Of a stretch of DNA of 64,000 nucleotides, positions 39,538 to 51,869 are shown one piece after another. Within the stretch, counting starts at the first letter, position 1; each line of letters opens with the position of its first letter. Source of the stretch: Wuchereria bancrofti (lineage: Eukaryota; Nematoda; Chromadorea; Rhabditida; Onchocercidae). The notes under the pieces were generated by a model that made no database searches, was not told the DNA's origin, and saw nothing but the letters and a program-made list of their open reading frames with translations. A program made the position numbers and the translations under genes. Where the stretch lies: assembly GCA_005281725.1 (NCBI GenBank), contig SSBO01000012.1, forward strand, positions 1,099,911-1,163,910, in the 5' to 3' direction.

Positions 39538-40019
39538 TGTAATAATTGATGAGTTTACTAATCAAAATTTATTGTTAGTAATTATTATGTAAAATAGGTG
39601 AAGTTTTATTTGTGATGCATTTAATTTAACTATAAAATTGTGCAAACATATATATTGCTGGTACAATAATTGTTGTTACAATGAATTTTATTTATTTTTT
39701 TTTTCATAGTCATCATTAAATGTAATATATGTAAATTGAGAATTTTAAAAAAATATTCAAACAATAAATTTGTTTTATTTAACAAAACAATACAAAAATG
39801 ATAGGAGTAAATTGAAAAAATAAATAAATAAATGAAGGTAATGGAATTAATATTTTAAGACTAATTGACTGAATTCTTCAAATCTAATTTTGACGCTACT
39901 AATGTGATATGTTTTTAAGTTTTTATAAAATTCTAAAAAAAAAGAATAACCATTTTCAAACAGCAATTTAATGAAGATAATGAGGTTAATTGTTTGTTGC
40001 ATAAGTACCCTAAAATAAT

Positions 40020-40160
40020 AATGATAGTAAGAGTATGAATAAGAACATAATAATAATATTAAATATTAAATAATAGCAATAATAATAAATATTAATAATG
40101 ATGAAGATAATAAATAATAATAATAATAATAATAAATGATAAGTAATAATAAATAATAAC
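40020..40160. repeat. (AAT)n tract
   Basis: About 140 bases of AAT/AATA units with a few GAT and GAA interruptions, including a pure run near 40115-40132. Confidence 0.85.
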
Positions 40161-40749
40161 ATTTTTCCTATTTATATTTTGTGTTTGCTTAAAAATTTAC
40201 CTTTTTCCTTTCTAGTTCAAAGAATTTTTCAAAAATGAAAAGTAATTAAGATCAAAGACAAGATTTTAATCAACCACTGAACTTGCATTCATTTTAGAAA
40301 GCGGAAACTTCCATGCAAATTTTCTGGTGTATTGTAAATGTTATCATATTATTCTTTAATTAATAATTAATTATTTGTTATAGTCATGTACATAGCATTT
40401 TCTTTTTTCTATTTCGAATTATGCAAACATATAAAATCCGATGAATATTGCCCTGAAAAATAGAATAGGTTAAGGTCTATTCAGAAAAATAATTCTTGAG
40501 AATTTATGATTGTTTATAATCACTTTTTTTAAGAAAAAAAGTAATGAGTGTTACGTAACTATTATTGTTATTATGTAATTGGTTCAAAAATTGAATTTTA
40601 TAAAAATTTCAAAATTTCAAATGTTATTTTCTTAAATAAAAATAAAAAAAAGCTTGAAGATTATGTTTTTATGCCTTACGCTTATTATTGTTTATGAGAA
40701 GTTATATTTGAACAATAGAATACACATGTAAAAACTGTTTCTTCTAATC

Positions 40750-41002
40750 GAGCCATACGGTATACACGTGGTTGCATGTTTTTTAATTGAATTATACAAT
40801 GTACACATGGGTCATACTGTATGCACATAGATACTGTCCCAAAGGCATACAGTATACGAGCGGATACCATATCAATTGAATCACAGGATCCATACAGTAT
40901 GCAGGCAGATAGTATCCCAATTGAATCATAGGAGTATACTTGTGGATAGTATCCCAGTTAAACTGTAAGATCCATACAGTACGCACGCGGCTAGTATCTC
41001 TT
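40750..41002. repeat. Minisatellite, unit about 50 bp, with CATACAGTATGC core
   Basis: Five or so diverged units of the form GGATCCATACAGTATGCA, then G(A/C)GGATAGTATCCCA, then ATTGAATCA. The cores read CATACGGTATAC, CATACTGTATGC, CATACAGTATAC, CATACAGTATGC and CATACAGTACGC. The core is itself close to palindromic. It lies about 1.2 kb after the Frizzled stop. Confidence 0.85.
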
Positions 41003-42710
41003 CTAAATCTATCTGATTACTGTAATACATTTTTGTTTTATATTCATGCATAAATACGCGGTGAAATTGTTTTTTCTTCTGTAATTTTCGTTTGGTATAT
41101 TTACTGTTTGGGTATGAAGGAAAAATGATGGACTAATTGATATAGTATCCAATTAAATTTTATTTATTTTTTAATTTGTATATATGATTACTTGAAATAT
41201 ATTTGTTTGTTTTGATTTCTTTTTGTAGACCTTTTCTTTCTAGAAAATGCTTGTTTCATTTTATTTTTCTTCTTCAATTCTTTCTTTTTTCCTTTCACTC
41301 TTTAGATAATTTTTTTATCTCAGAAATGCTTTGTTATGCTTTTTTTTTCTTCATTTTACATTTAGATCGTTAAGCTTATATTATTGCTATTATTAATCTT
41401 GTTATTATTATAATTACTACTATTTTTTTATTGTTACTATTACGACTGATTATTATTACTATTAATTATTGTTATTATTACTATTTGTCTTGCTATGATA
41501 AAAAGTGATAACATTGTTTTAACACATATAGCTTATCCAACAAATATTTTGTGCATTTTCAAAAGACAAAATTTTTGAAAATCTTCATGACCATTCAGTC
41601 TTGAAGTTTATGCAAACTAATATAAACAAGCTATGTAATGAATGGTAAATAATTAATCCAATTGATTAATATGAATTTAATCATAAAGTTTTGATGATAA
41701 ATTGAAACATTAATAATCAAAAATTATTTGTAGAATTATTGACTAGTAGTTTTCGATAATGCTTTATAATCGATTAACGATTTTCTTCCTTTTATCAAAT
41801 CCATTAGCTACTGGGAGAGAGAGAGAGGAGAGAGAAAGGAGAGAGAAATGATCTGTTAGAATGACAAATTTGTTTATCGATTTCAAATCTTATCTATGTG
41901 GAACTATACGGAACAGATGTGTACCCTATGGCCATAAAAGATAATGCTATCAATCATTTGTTTAATGGTCGTTTATTTACTTCAACATTTTAAATGCTAC
42001 TAATCTGATTAACTCTACTTCACACCTTAAATAATAAAGTAATCCCTCTTCTAGTTTAGCCTTAAATTGAATGATAAATAAACTCGTTAATAATTTATTT
42101 CTAAAAAAAGTTTGATTCCAAAAACTAAATTATAAAATGAAAAATTCATGAAACTACTTCAAAATTAGCAAATAAAGGATTAGAAAGTAATACTCTTCTA
42201 ATCTTTAATGAATTAATTTACAACTTCTTTTTTGTAATATCAAGGAAATAAATAAATTTACTTATGATTTGAAAGTAATTTATGCAAAAGTTTTTCACCC
42301 ATATTTTTTATCAATATTATATTTTGATGAACATGTTGGAATGTAGCTGAGTTATTAATAGTTATTAATAATAGATGAACTATCACAAACTAAATCGTTC
42401 ATTGAACAGTCATCAATGTCTTTTTTTTTCTTATTTTACAAATGAAATTTGTATTGGATTATGGATTTATTTTTAATTCTTCTGTCGCGAAAAAAAAAGA
42501 GAATGAAAGTATGGTCATGAAAGTACTTAATAAAAAATGGCAGTATGGACATATGACATAAATTAATTAACAAAATTTAGACAATGTACAAATGTATAAG
42601 TCATAATACAAGTTTCTAACACGAAAATATATTTCAAAATGTAACTATTACATAAATGACATTTTATGTAAAACATCAATTTTCCAAAACAATTTTTCAG
42701 TCTAAAAAAG

Positions 42711-44131
42711 TTATACTTTTGTTACAGAAATCTTATTGTCAGCAATATTTTTTGGAATCCAGTCAAGATTTTTTGGTAGAGGTGGTATTTCGATTGAATT
42801 TGGAATATGATCCAATTCAAGTAATCGCATTTTTAATTCAATGTTCAAAAAGCGATCCACTTGTCGTTGAGCTTGAATTGACAGTTTATTGACACCTATA
42901 ATTAAAATTTCTCTAACGAACCGGTTGAAAATTCAAATTTCAGTATGCGAAGTTACACAAAATAATATTACTTGTTATAAAAGCAACTGCCAATTGAAAT
43001 AATTCATTGTTCACAACAAAGGCAAAACGTTTGATTTTGAATAAAAACCAACAGTGTTGGATAGAAATATTCGGTAAGATATTAGTTAGAGAGAGAAAGA
43101 GAGAAAAAAAAAAATAAACGAATTACCAATCAGAGCATTAATACCATCACACCATGCACTTATCGTTTGTTCATCAAAAGTTAACAAATGATAAAGATCA
43201 GGCTTATCACCAACTTCAAGCGTTATACCACGTACATTCGAATTTTTCTTTCCCTTTGTATTGCTCTTTGGAAAATCACCTTCACCACCGGCTACTACAC
43301 TTTGTACATCAGCTATATCAACTGTAAATATATTTTATTTCATTTCAAAAGCAAATGAAACATAAATAAAGTAAAATTTTAGATAAAACCAATAACAAAA
43401 TCACATTTGACTTCACTTTTTATATTTCCAGAAGAGTTTGCATTTGATGAGGATTCTGTGCTTGAGCAATCTGTACAAATTAGCATCTTCTCGTTGGCAT
43501 CCAATTTCCAAAACCAGAATTGCTGCCCTTAACGAATATCTGTTAATTAAAATTTTACTTTTCTTCGAAAAGAAATATATTTTTTTCTTTATTACCTTAA
43601 TATATATTAACTGATGTATTAATCATTTATAAGTAATAATTTGCATAAAATAAAATCTCTGCACTTTTCTCTCCTTTTCTGTAATTTATTTCTGTGAACT
43701 ACTACTTATTAGTGATTATTGTGGTGAAGTGTATTTTTCTTAATTTTTTGCTATTTTTTTTTTCATGATCTTATTTTAATTATGTCTTACCAAGCTGCCT
43801 ACTTCTCTGGTCTTCATCAAAATATTAAATATAGTTTTTAGATCTACTTTTACTTGAAAAACTTAACAAATTATGTAACACATACGAATCTACAAACACG
43901 AATTAGAAAAAAAAAACCTTTCTGCATCGATTTGCTTTTTACTAGCTTTCCAAATTTATGGCCACTCTTCAAAACGTTCTTACGATTTTTCAACACTAAT
44001 TCAACAATACTTGGTCGAAGATATTCGCGTAATTCTCTGAAAAATCAACACAAAAATAATATATTTTCATCACAGTTGAAATATTTCCTAATTTCTACGT
44101 TGTATCTATAGTATTTGAACTCAACTTGATC

Positions 44132-44165
<34 letters not shown>

Positions 44166-47100
44166 GGAACCTCCTATTGGTTAAAAAAAAGAGCAAATTG
44201 AGATGTCTTCAAGATATAACATAAAATTTATTGGGGTCAATCATTTTTGACCAATTTATTTCACTGATCGATGGTTTAAATGCAGTAAACAGAAAAGAGT
44301 AAAACAATTTTAAGCTTTAAAAATTCACTTGACAGCATCACTTTGTAATTCTTCCGCTTCTTTAGCACTTCGTTCTTTTTCCCAAATTTTCTTCATATGT
44401 GGATACGAATGAGCTGCTAATAGCTCCTCCAACTTTTCAATTGTATCTGGCTTTTCCAGTAAACAAACATCAATTTGCTTTCTAACAACTGCTAAAACCT
44501 GCAAAAATAAATCTTATCCGTATATAAAAACAAATTTTACCGGCAATTATTTACAGCATGAGACAATGCATTGAATTATGATATCACATGTGATGCATAC
44601 ATTTGATTGAAATTTTGAAATGATTTATAATTAGAATCCCAATGATTCCGCTTAATTCTTATCTATAATTAACATATACTCAGAATTGGGATTTCTAAAT
44701 TTGATCAGAATTTATTTTCAATTAGCAATCAAAAACTAGCAAAAAATAATGCATTTCACTGATTCTGTACTTTCTTTCAATAGTTCCATTAATTTCGTTA
44801 TAGATACTGAAAAAATGGCAAAATAATAATAATAAAATGCTAGGATGTCTATAATTTTCATCTACTTTTTTGATGTCTTCTTCACTTGCATGCATTTCAC
44901 GCCACGTACGATGAAAAAGTTTTACAAGCACTGCAAAAAGATCCAAAAATGGTCGATCACTCTTGAACAATAAAACCATCAATCGATCACCTTCTTCTAT
45001 AAATTGATTACTTTTTTAGTTATTTATACAGTAATAATTTAAACACATACGGTGGTTTGTTTGTTTTTTCGAAAGATGAAAATAATTTGGTAAAATATTA
45101 CCAGGTTCATTGATAACATGAAGAATATCAATCAACATTTGCACCAAATGAACCGATACCAATAATAGAGACCAGAGATTGTTATCAGATCTCATTGAAT
45201 TTTCCACCGATATCTAAAATCATCGCATTATTATTAAATCATATGTGTAGTACTACATAAGAATCATTATTAGATATTACTAAACAATCTAATTCCAAGT
45301 TGCTTTTTTGTATTCATTTAAAAAAATCAAATCATAAAAATTAGAAAGATATGTGGTAAAAATTTATATGCTTGGGAATAATACTTATAATTAATGAAAT
45401 TGTTAGTAGGAAAAAAAAATTCGTAAAAGAAAGATGCCTTATTCTACAGCAAATTTTGTTCAAATAGTAAATTAATTTTAAAAAAAAATACTATTAACTT
45501 ACTTTTGTAATTGAATCAGAATAATGAGTTACAAATAGGAGAATTGTTTCTAGTGCTAATGATCCTGGTGGTGTTTGTATGACTGCTTCCGTAAAATTTA
45601 AAAATTCTGCACGCTTTTCCTCTGACGTAACAACATTTGCATATATTCCTTTACTGCTTTCACCGTTCAAAAGTTTCAGTTGCTAAAGCTTTGTAAAAAA
45701 TTTGATAATTATTAAATACAGTAAAATTTCATTACATTTTTTTAATTTAATTTCAAATATATAGATAATTTAAAACATATAGAATGCATATATACTTTAA
45801 TAAAAGAGTGCATAGCATATACTAATTCATATATAACTAAAATGGATAATATTTATAAATATGAATTTGGATGTAAAAAAAATGAAAAAAATATTTTTCA
45901 TATATTTTTCATATTATTCCCTCGTGTCTTTTTTTTTTAAAAAAAAACATAACAATTTGTATTATGCAATTCTTTTTCTCAATTATAACTTACAAAAACT
46001 CGTTCAATTTCCGCTTCTGTAGGAATACGCATAGCTTTTTGAGAAAGTTTATTCAGTTGTATTCGTTGCACTATAACAAGTTGTTGCTCAATTCCAACAT
46101 CCAATTGCTTTCCTTTCCTTAGCACTGATTTTTCAATTGCACAACGAAAAGGTGTTACATGAAGATGCTTAAAATTTGATATTATATCAATGAAAATAAA
46201 TTGGAATAATATCATTTGCTGAGATTCTTTTAAATGATTCAAAATAAACAAACATGATATAAGTTATGTGCAAAAATTTTGAATTTCTGAATTAGGATCC
46301 CGAGAACTTTCCTTTTCGATTATTTTTATAAAATCTTCAAATCAGCGAAATATATTCCAAATAAGAAATACGTACATTAAACTATACAAAAAGAATAAAA
46401 GTAATAGAAGAAAAAAAAGAAAAATAACAGAAATGAAAATGAAATATTACTAATATTTTAAACCAAAAATGCAAATTTTGAGTGCAATCTAAAAGCTAAT
46501 TGTTTGCATCTGAAATCTAAAATTAAATCTAAAGAACGAATGATGTGATTGAGCTCAACTGTCTTCTTTGTACTAACTGATATTAATGATATTTACTGCT
46601 ATTACCTTTAAAAGCTAGTCAAAATTATCATCAAAATAGCTTCTACTATCAACATTATCATTTTTACAATATATTACAACTGCCAATACCAAAATTTATA
46701 CGATATTTTTAAAAGAAATAAAATTTTTCTACTCTTACCTCTACAATATCACTTTTTACATGGTCCCTGGCCTTATTGTATAAAGAATTCATCAACGTCA
46801 AAACATTCAAAATGACTCGTTCGTCTGATTTTTCAAGATGACGTATAAGTGATTCAAAAGGCACCTCGCGAAATACCAGATTCATTTTCTCTTCACTAAA
46901 ATTCAAAGCACATTAGCACTATCAAAAATATGAATTATATTTTGAGAAATTCACATAGGAAATTACCACAAATATATTTTATAGCTTCTAAACATCAAAT
47001 TAGGAAAGAAAAAAATGAATTTGAATATTCATGATTACTATAATTTCCGGAATGCAAATTAAATTTGTGAGTTTAATAATGGAATCAGTTCTGATAACAG

Positions 47101-49728
47101 AAGTCTATCATGATGAAAGGGAGCAAAAGTCATCTCGGATATCAATGTTTTACTCCAATTTTACTGAAACAAGTATCAATTTTAACAACTGCAATGGTTA
47201 ACAAACTAAAATACCATTTAGATTAACAGGAAAATATATTATGCAAAGCAATAGGATTAAATGAAAGATAAAAGTGATTAAATGAATCAAATTTATTTCT
47301 ACAAATATGCACTGGAAAAATTTTATACTTTTTAGCATTTAAAATGAGATCGATAATATTGAGCGATGAAACCAATAAGGTATTATCTTCTTGTTTGGCT
47401 CTGCCCGTAATATTTTCCGCTATTTTAGTAACAAATTCATCCGAAACCTGTGACCAATACATTAAACCATGATGATCCATCAATATCAGCAATGCTTGAA
47501 GAAAACGTGATTGAGAGGAAACGCTGCTAAAAAAAATTTGTTTAAAGCAATGTTAAAATTTGATTAACTAGTTTTATTTTAACCTAGAAAGATTTTATTC
47601 ATTCTTAGACAAATTTTAGCTTTATCAAATATGAGTCTAACAAAAAGTTCCTATTAATTTGAAGTATATATTGTAATTGTAATGTATACATGAAATTAGC
47701 TAGTATAACATCTTGCATTTAATTATTTTCAGTTATTGATGATTTATAATGCTAAAAATTGATCAAACTAAAGAAATTCACTAGCAAAAATTTAAAAATA
47801 CTGAAAAAAATCCAAAAATTTCAATGAAATATTATAAGAAATGAAAGTGAACATATACTCAGCACATAATCCTTTTTCGATAACTTCAAATATATAATCA
47901 TATCCACCTATACGCATAAATTGTGTTGCAAATGAAATATCACCGCATAAAGCCATCAGTTCACTAAGCGTTACTCGTAAATCTCCATTATGAATTGAAG
48001 GATTACGTAAACGTGACAAAAAATAATGCGCATAACGTTCCTGTGAAAAATAAAAAAAAACACGTGTTATCAGTTAGTTAAATTTTCAATTTTATAATTT
48101 ATCAGATTAAAATGCTGAAATAATCGATTACAAAATATATTGCGAAAAAATGACAACTTTAATTCAATTATGACAAAAAATAACTATACTCATATTTGAA
48201 TTCATTTACATGCAATTCTGTTGCAAATATTATAAAGTTTTATTGTTTTGAAGCATCATTAAATTTTTCTTTCTAATTTTATCAATTAAACCGAAAGATG
48301 TTATTTCAGAAATAACAAGTTCAGATTTATTTGCAGAAAAGAAAAAAAAATTTTTTAAAGACATGAAAAATGTAGAAAAATAATACCGGAGATGCGGTTA
48401 AAATAAGAATGAATCCTTGCGGTACCAAACTACGATTTTCCTTAGTTAGAAAAACACCATCATTACCATGATCTTCAAATTTCAATGCATATGTATTCCT
48501 CTCGGATTGTGGTAGCTTCAATTCAATACTCAAACGTGTAATTAAGTCCGTCAAAACTTCATTCTGCAAATAATGAATTGAATAATAAATCTTTTCAATT
48601 GATTTTAGCAATTCTAACTTTGTGAATAAGCAAAATTAACTTTGATTTTGCATCAAAACTCTAAGCTAAAAATATATAAAGAAATTTAAAAAGATTAAAC
48701 ATATTAACAATTATAAGTCTAAAAAATGATGAAAAAAAATTGCACTATCTCAGCTTTGAATTATAATAAAATTTACCTGTTTGTCAAAAGTTACATATGC
48801 CCAAGTAACGTTTGTATTGCATTCTGCAGGAAGTTCATCGCCTAGATATTTTTTTAAATTTGGATCTAATTTCACAGCTCCCTGAAAAAATGAAAATAAT
48901 AAAGGAAATAGTAAAAATAAAACTTAATAAAAAAGATAATAATAATAAAACTTATCAAAAAAAAATAGAAAATTTTATTAAAAATTTATCGACCCTAAAT
49001 CTAATAAATCACTAACATTTTTCAATACATTCAAAAATTAATTTATAATTAATGGAATTTTTTCATAATTTAAATTCGATTATCAGTGATGTTATTTATC
49101 GTATCATTAATAATATCTGATCTGAAACGAAAATTTTTAATTTATTTTCCCATATACAACTATGTAATCTCCATTACATTAGAAAATTTGCTTTCATTTT
49201 ACCTGCTCTTTACCTGATACAGGTAATAATTAAACAATAAATATAATATATACTTGCAATAAAAATAATTTATTTAAAAAAATACCAATCTATTAATTTA
49301 AGTATACGAATAACTATTTTTTTCCTTATAAAATCTGTTCGTTGAGATTTTTAAATTCTTCAAGGGAAAAGAAAGTGAAAACTTATAGGCGTGAAAAATA
49401 ACCTAACAAAGAATTAAATTTTAAATTCGAATATTGAAATAAAGATCCGTATAGCTATTCGAAACAAAAAAAAAAATCAAATTTTGCACCATACTAATAT
49501 TTTTTTTTTATTGAATAATTTAAGAATATTTCTGTATTACATTTGTAGTTTCATTTTTGATTTTTTACATTTTCGAAAAATGAAATACAATTATTTCTCG
49601 TTTGGAAAACTAATCTTATTTAATAAACTGCTTACCTTAACAAGATTTTCCGGAAGACGTATGTCAATTTCTTTTAATGGTTTTGAAGCGGTATGAAAAT
49701 GTGCAGCACCAAGTTGATCCGGTCCCAT
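42711..49728 (-). CDS. ced-12: CED-12/ELMO engulfment and cell motility protein (15 exons)
   Basis: In order, exons are 49728-49636, 48881-48777, 48563-48387, 48040-47859, 47526-47329, 46895-46739, 46167-45994, 45682-45503, 45213-45102, 44996-44866, 44498-44329, 44036-43918, 43527-43405, 43321-43127 and 42895-42711. All phases agree and the product is 766 aa; human ELMO1 is 727. Residues 1-300 align with the N-terminal ELMO armadillo region (FLTKENRSLVPQGFILILTASP; ALLILMDHHGLMYW). About 330-505 is the ELMO domain (QTPPGSLALE; FLDLFAVLVKLFHRTWREM). About 570-705 is the PH domain (FWFWKLDANEKMLICTD to WCDGINALIG). The C-terminal helix ends with IPPLPK near 743, a PxxP candidate for binding the DOCK/CED-5 SH3 domain. 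Known role: with CED-5 and CED-2 it activates the Rac CED-10 in corpse engulfment and cell migration. Exons 10 and 12 use weak donors (GTAGAT and GTTTTT), so those two ends are slightly less certain. Confidence 0.95.
44133..44163. repeat. 31-base A homopolymer
   Basis: An uninterrupted A run in the ced-12 intron between exons 11 and 12, so the pre-mRNA carries 31 U. It is not next to an exon and shows no other sign of a retroposed cDNA. Confidence 0.9.
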
Positions 49729-51869
49729 TCAATTTCCTATCTTTTTATCTATCTTAAAAATATTATTACATCTAATAAAAATAATTCAAATTTAAATAGT
49801 GAAACGGGAGAGAGAGAGATAGGGAGAGAGAGAGAGAGGGAGAGAAAGAGAAAGCAGGATGCGAAAGAAGATGGAATCAATATTTCGTAATAAAGATTTC
49901 AGCAAAATTAGAAAAAATACATTAAGAATGAAAAAGTAAATGTATAATTTAATTTTTGATAGTTATACTTCTAAATATACTCAAATTTTGATATATTACA
50001 ATTAATTTTATAAAAATATTTTCATAAGAAATGAAGTAAACAATAAATTAGCATAATATATGTAATAGTTAGTTGATGTACAAATATTTAATAATCAAAA
50101 TTTGGTAAATTCTTCTGTCGCAATTTAACTTCAAACCCATTGATGACTATTATTACGGTTTCTCTTCTATTTTTTCTTCTTTTTTTTTCTCTCTTTGTCG
50201 GGAATTTTTCGATCAATTTCCATGATTGATTGAAAAAATTGAGCATTTCTTTTGAATTAAAAGAACAATTTTTATTAGTTCAATTCTGATTTAATAATTC
50301 CAATTAAATTTTAATTATAATTATCATAGCCTTAATGAATGAACAAGCTATTATCAGAAATTGTTGTTTTAAAATTATTATTGTTTTCTGTTATGTATTA
50401 ATATATTAAAATATGTGCTTATTTCCACGCATTCATATACGCATACATACGTCATTTCAAACACGGACACGTCATACATACGTGTACACGTATCTTATGC
50501 ATGCGTAATACAGAAACGCATACGTGTGCATACACGTATACACGTGCAAACGTGTATAAAATTACTTTAATTTAATTTACAATGTTGAGTTTTAGTATAT
50601 TAGGGATTGACTGATCGGTTAATTGATTGATTGGCTGATAAAATTAATTGATTAAGCGGATGTTTATTAATGTAATAGCAGCAGTTTTTCTTTTTTTTTT
50701 TTCTTTAATAATTTTCTTTACGTTTATGACTTTTTTGTTTTTTAAAAAGAAAAAAAACTTTTAAAAATGAAAAATGATTTTAAAAACTTTTAAAAAACAT
50801 ACAAATTTTTGCACAGTTTTTGCATAAATCATAAAAGCATCCTTTTTTTTTAAAAAAAGAATGAAATTTTTTTCGAAATCTTTTCATATAATATGAATAA
50901 AACAAAAATCAATCGTTGTTTAGTTTTAAGATAAGAGGATGATAGTAACAGTGATAATTATTAATTGTTTGAAAAAAAATTTATTGTAATTAAATATATG
51001 ATTCAACGAATGGATAATTTCTTTTTTCTTTCAAATTATTCAAATTTAAATGCGTTTACTATTTATTTGTTTGTTTATTTTTTTTTTAAAGAAAACAAAA
51101 ACAAAGTTTTTTCTCCTTACGAAAGTGAAAAATTAAAGATAAAAAGACACAAAACAAAAAAAAAAAAGAGGAATATATGGCACTAATATGAGGTGAATAT
51201 AATTTTTCCAATAATAAATTGGAAATTGAAGTCAAATTAAGATTTCATTTAAAAAAAAGAAGGAAAGAATTATAAACAATAATATAAAAATTTATATAAT
51301 GAATAAAATAAAAATTATACGACCAAGAATGAAAAAAAAACAAACAAACATGTATTAATGAAAATAATATGAGAAATTAGAAAAAAAAAACAATAAACAA
51401 GGATAAAGCAAAAAAGCTACAATATTATTTTTTTTTTCTCTAAAATATACACAACCAATTGAAATCAAATATAACAAAAAAAAAAAAGGGCGATTAGTTT
51501 AATAAGACATTTAATTAATTAAATTACATTAAATTCCTTCGGGAAAATTTTTTTACGTTGCTGCAACAATTTTATATTCATTATTAAAATATTTAATTGT
51601 AAAGAAAAATTCGAAGTTTAAATTTGACGACCAAAATTTAATTAATTGAAAAAAAAAAATTTTTTTTTTTGATATATAAAACAAATGCAGTGAAAATTAT
51701 CAAACAATTTAAAAGAAAAAAAAGACTGATTTATTTGAAAAAACAAAGAACAAAATAAAAAAAACAATTGAACTTTTTGTCATAGCTAAACAAAGAAAAA
51801 ATAAAAACTTTAAATTTTTGTAGCCTTTTACAAATAATCACTGATAAGAACAAGTAATGATCAGATAAG
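49729..51869. other. 2.1-kb gap upstream of ced-12, downstream of sestrin
   Basis: Both flanking genes run on the - strand, so this gap should hold the sestrin 3' end and the ced-12 promoter. It contains a GA tract (about 49806-49855), an alternating ACGTGTAC-rich segment (about 50440-50565), and A/T-rich sequence. No exon is seen. The spacing is long for a typical nematode operon. Confidence 0.6.
50440..50565. repeat. Alternating purine-pyrimidine segment rich in ACGTGTAC
   Basis: About 120 bases built from ACGTGTACACGTAT, CATACGTC and ATGCATGCGT-type strings, including the perfect palindrome TACGTGTACACGTA. Strict purine-pyrimidine alternation favours Z-DNA, and CACGTG-like and ACGTG sites abound. 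It lies 0.7-0.85 kb upstream of the ced-12 start. Confidence 0.75.

Larger units (their letters stand above)
39509..42710. other. 3.2-kb gap between convergent genes
   Basis: Lies between the Frizzled stop (+ strand) and the ced-12 stop (- strand), so it holds two 3' UTRs and no promoter is expected. An AAT tract (about 40020-40160), a minisatellite (about 40750-41002), a small GA run (about 41815-41848) and ATT-type sequence (about 41380-41490) are present. No coding sequence is seen. Confidence 0.65.
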
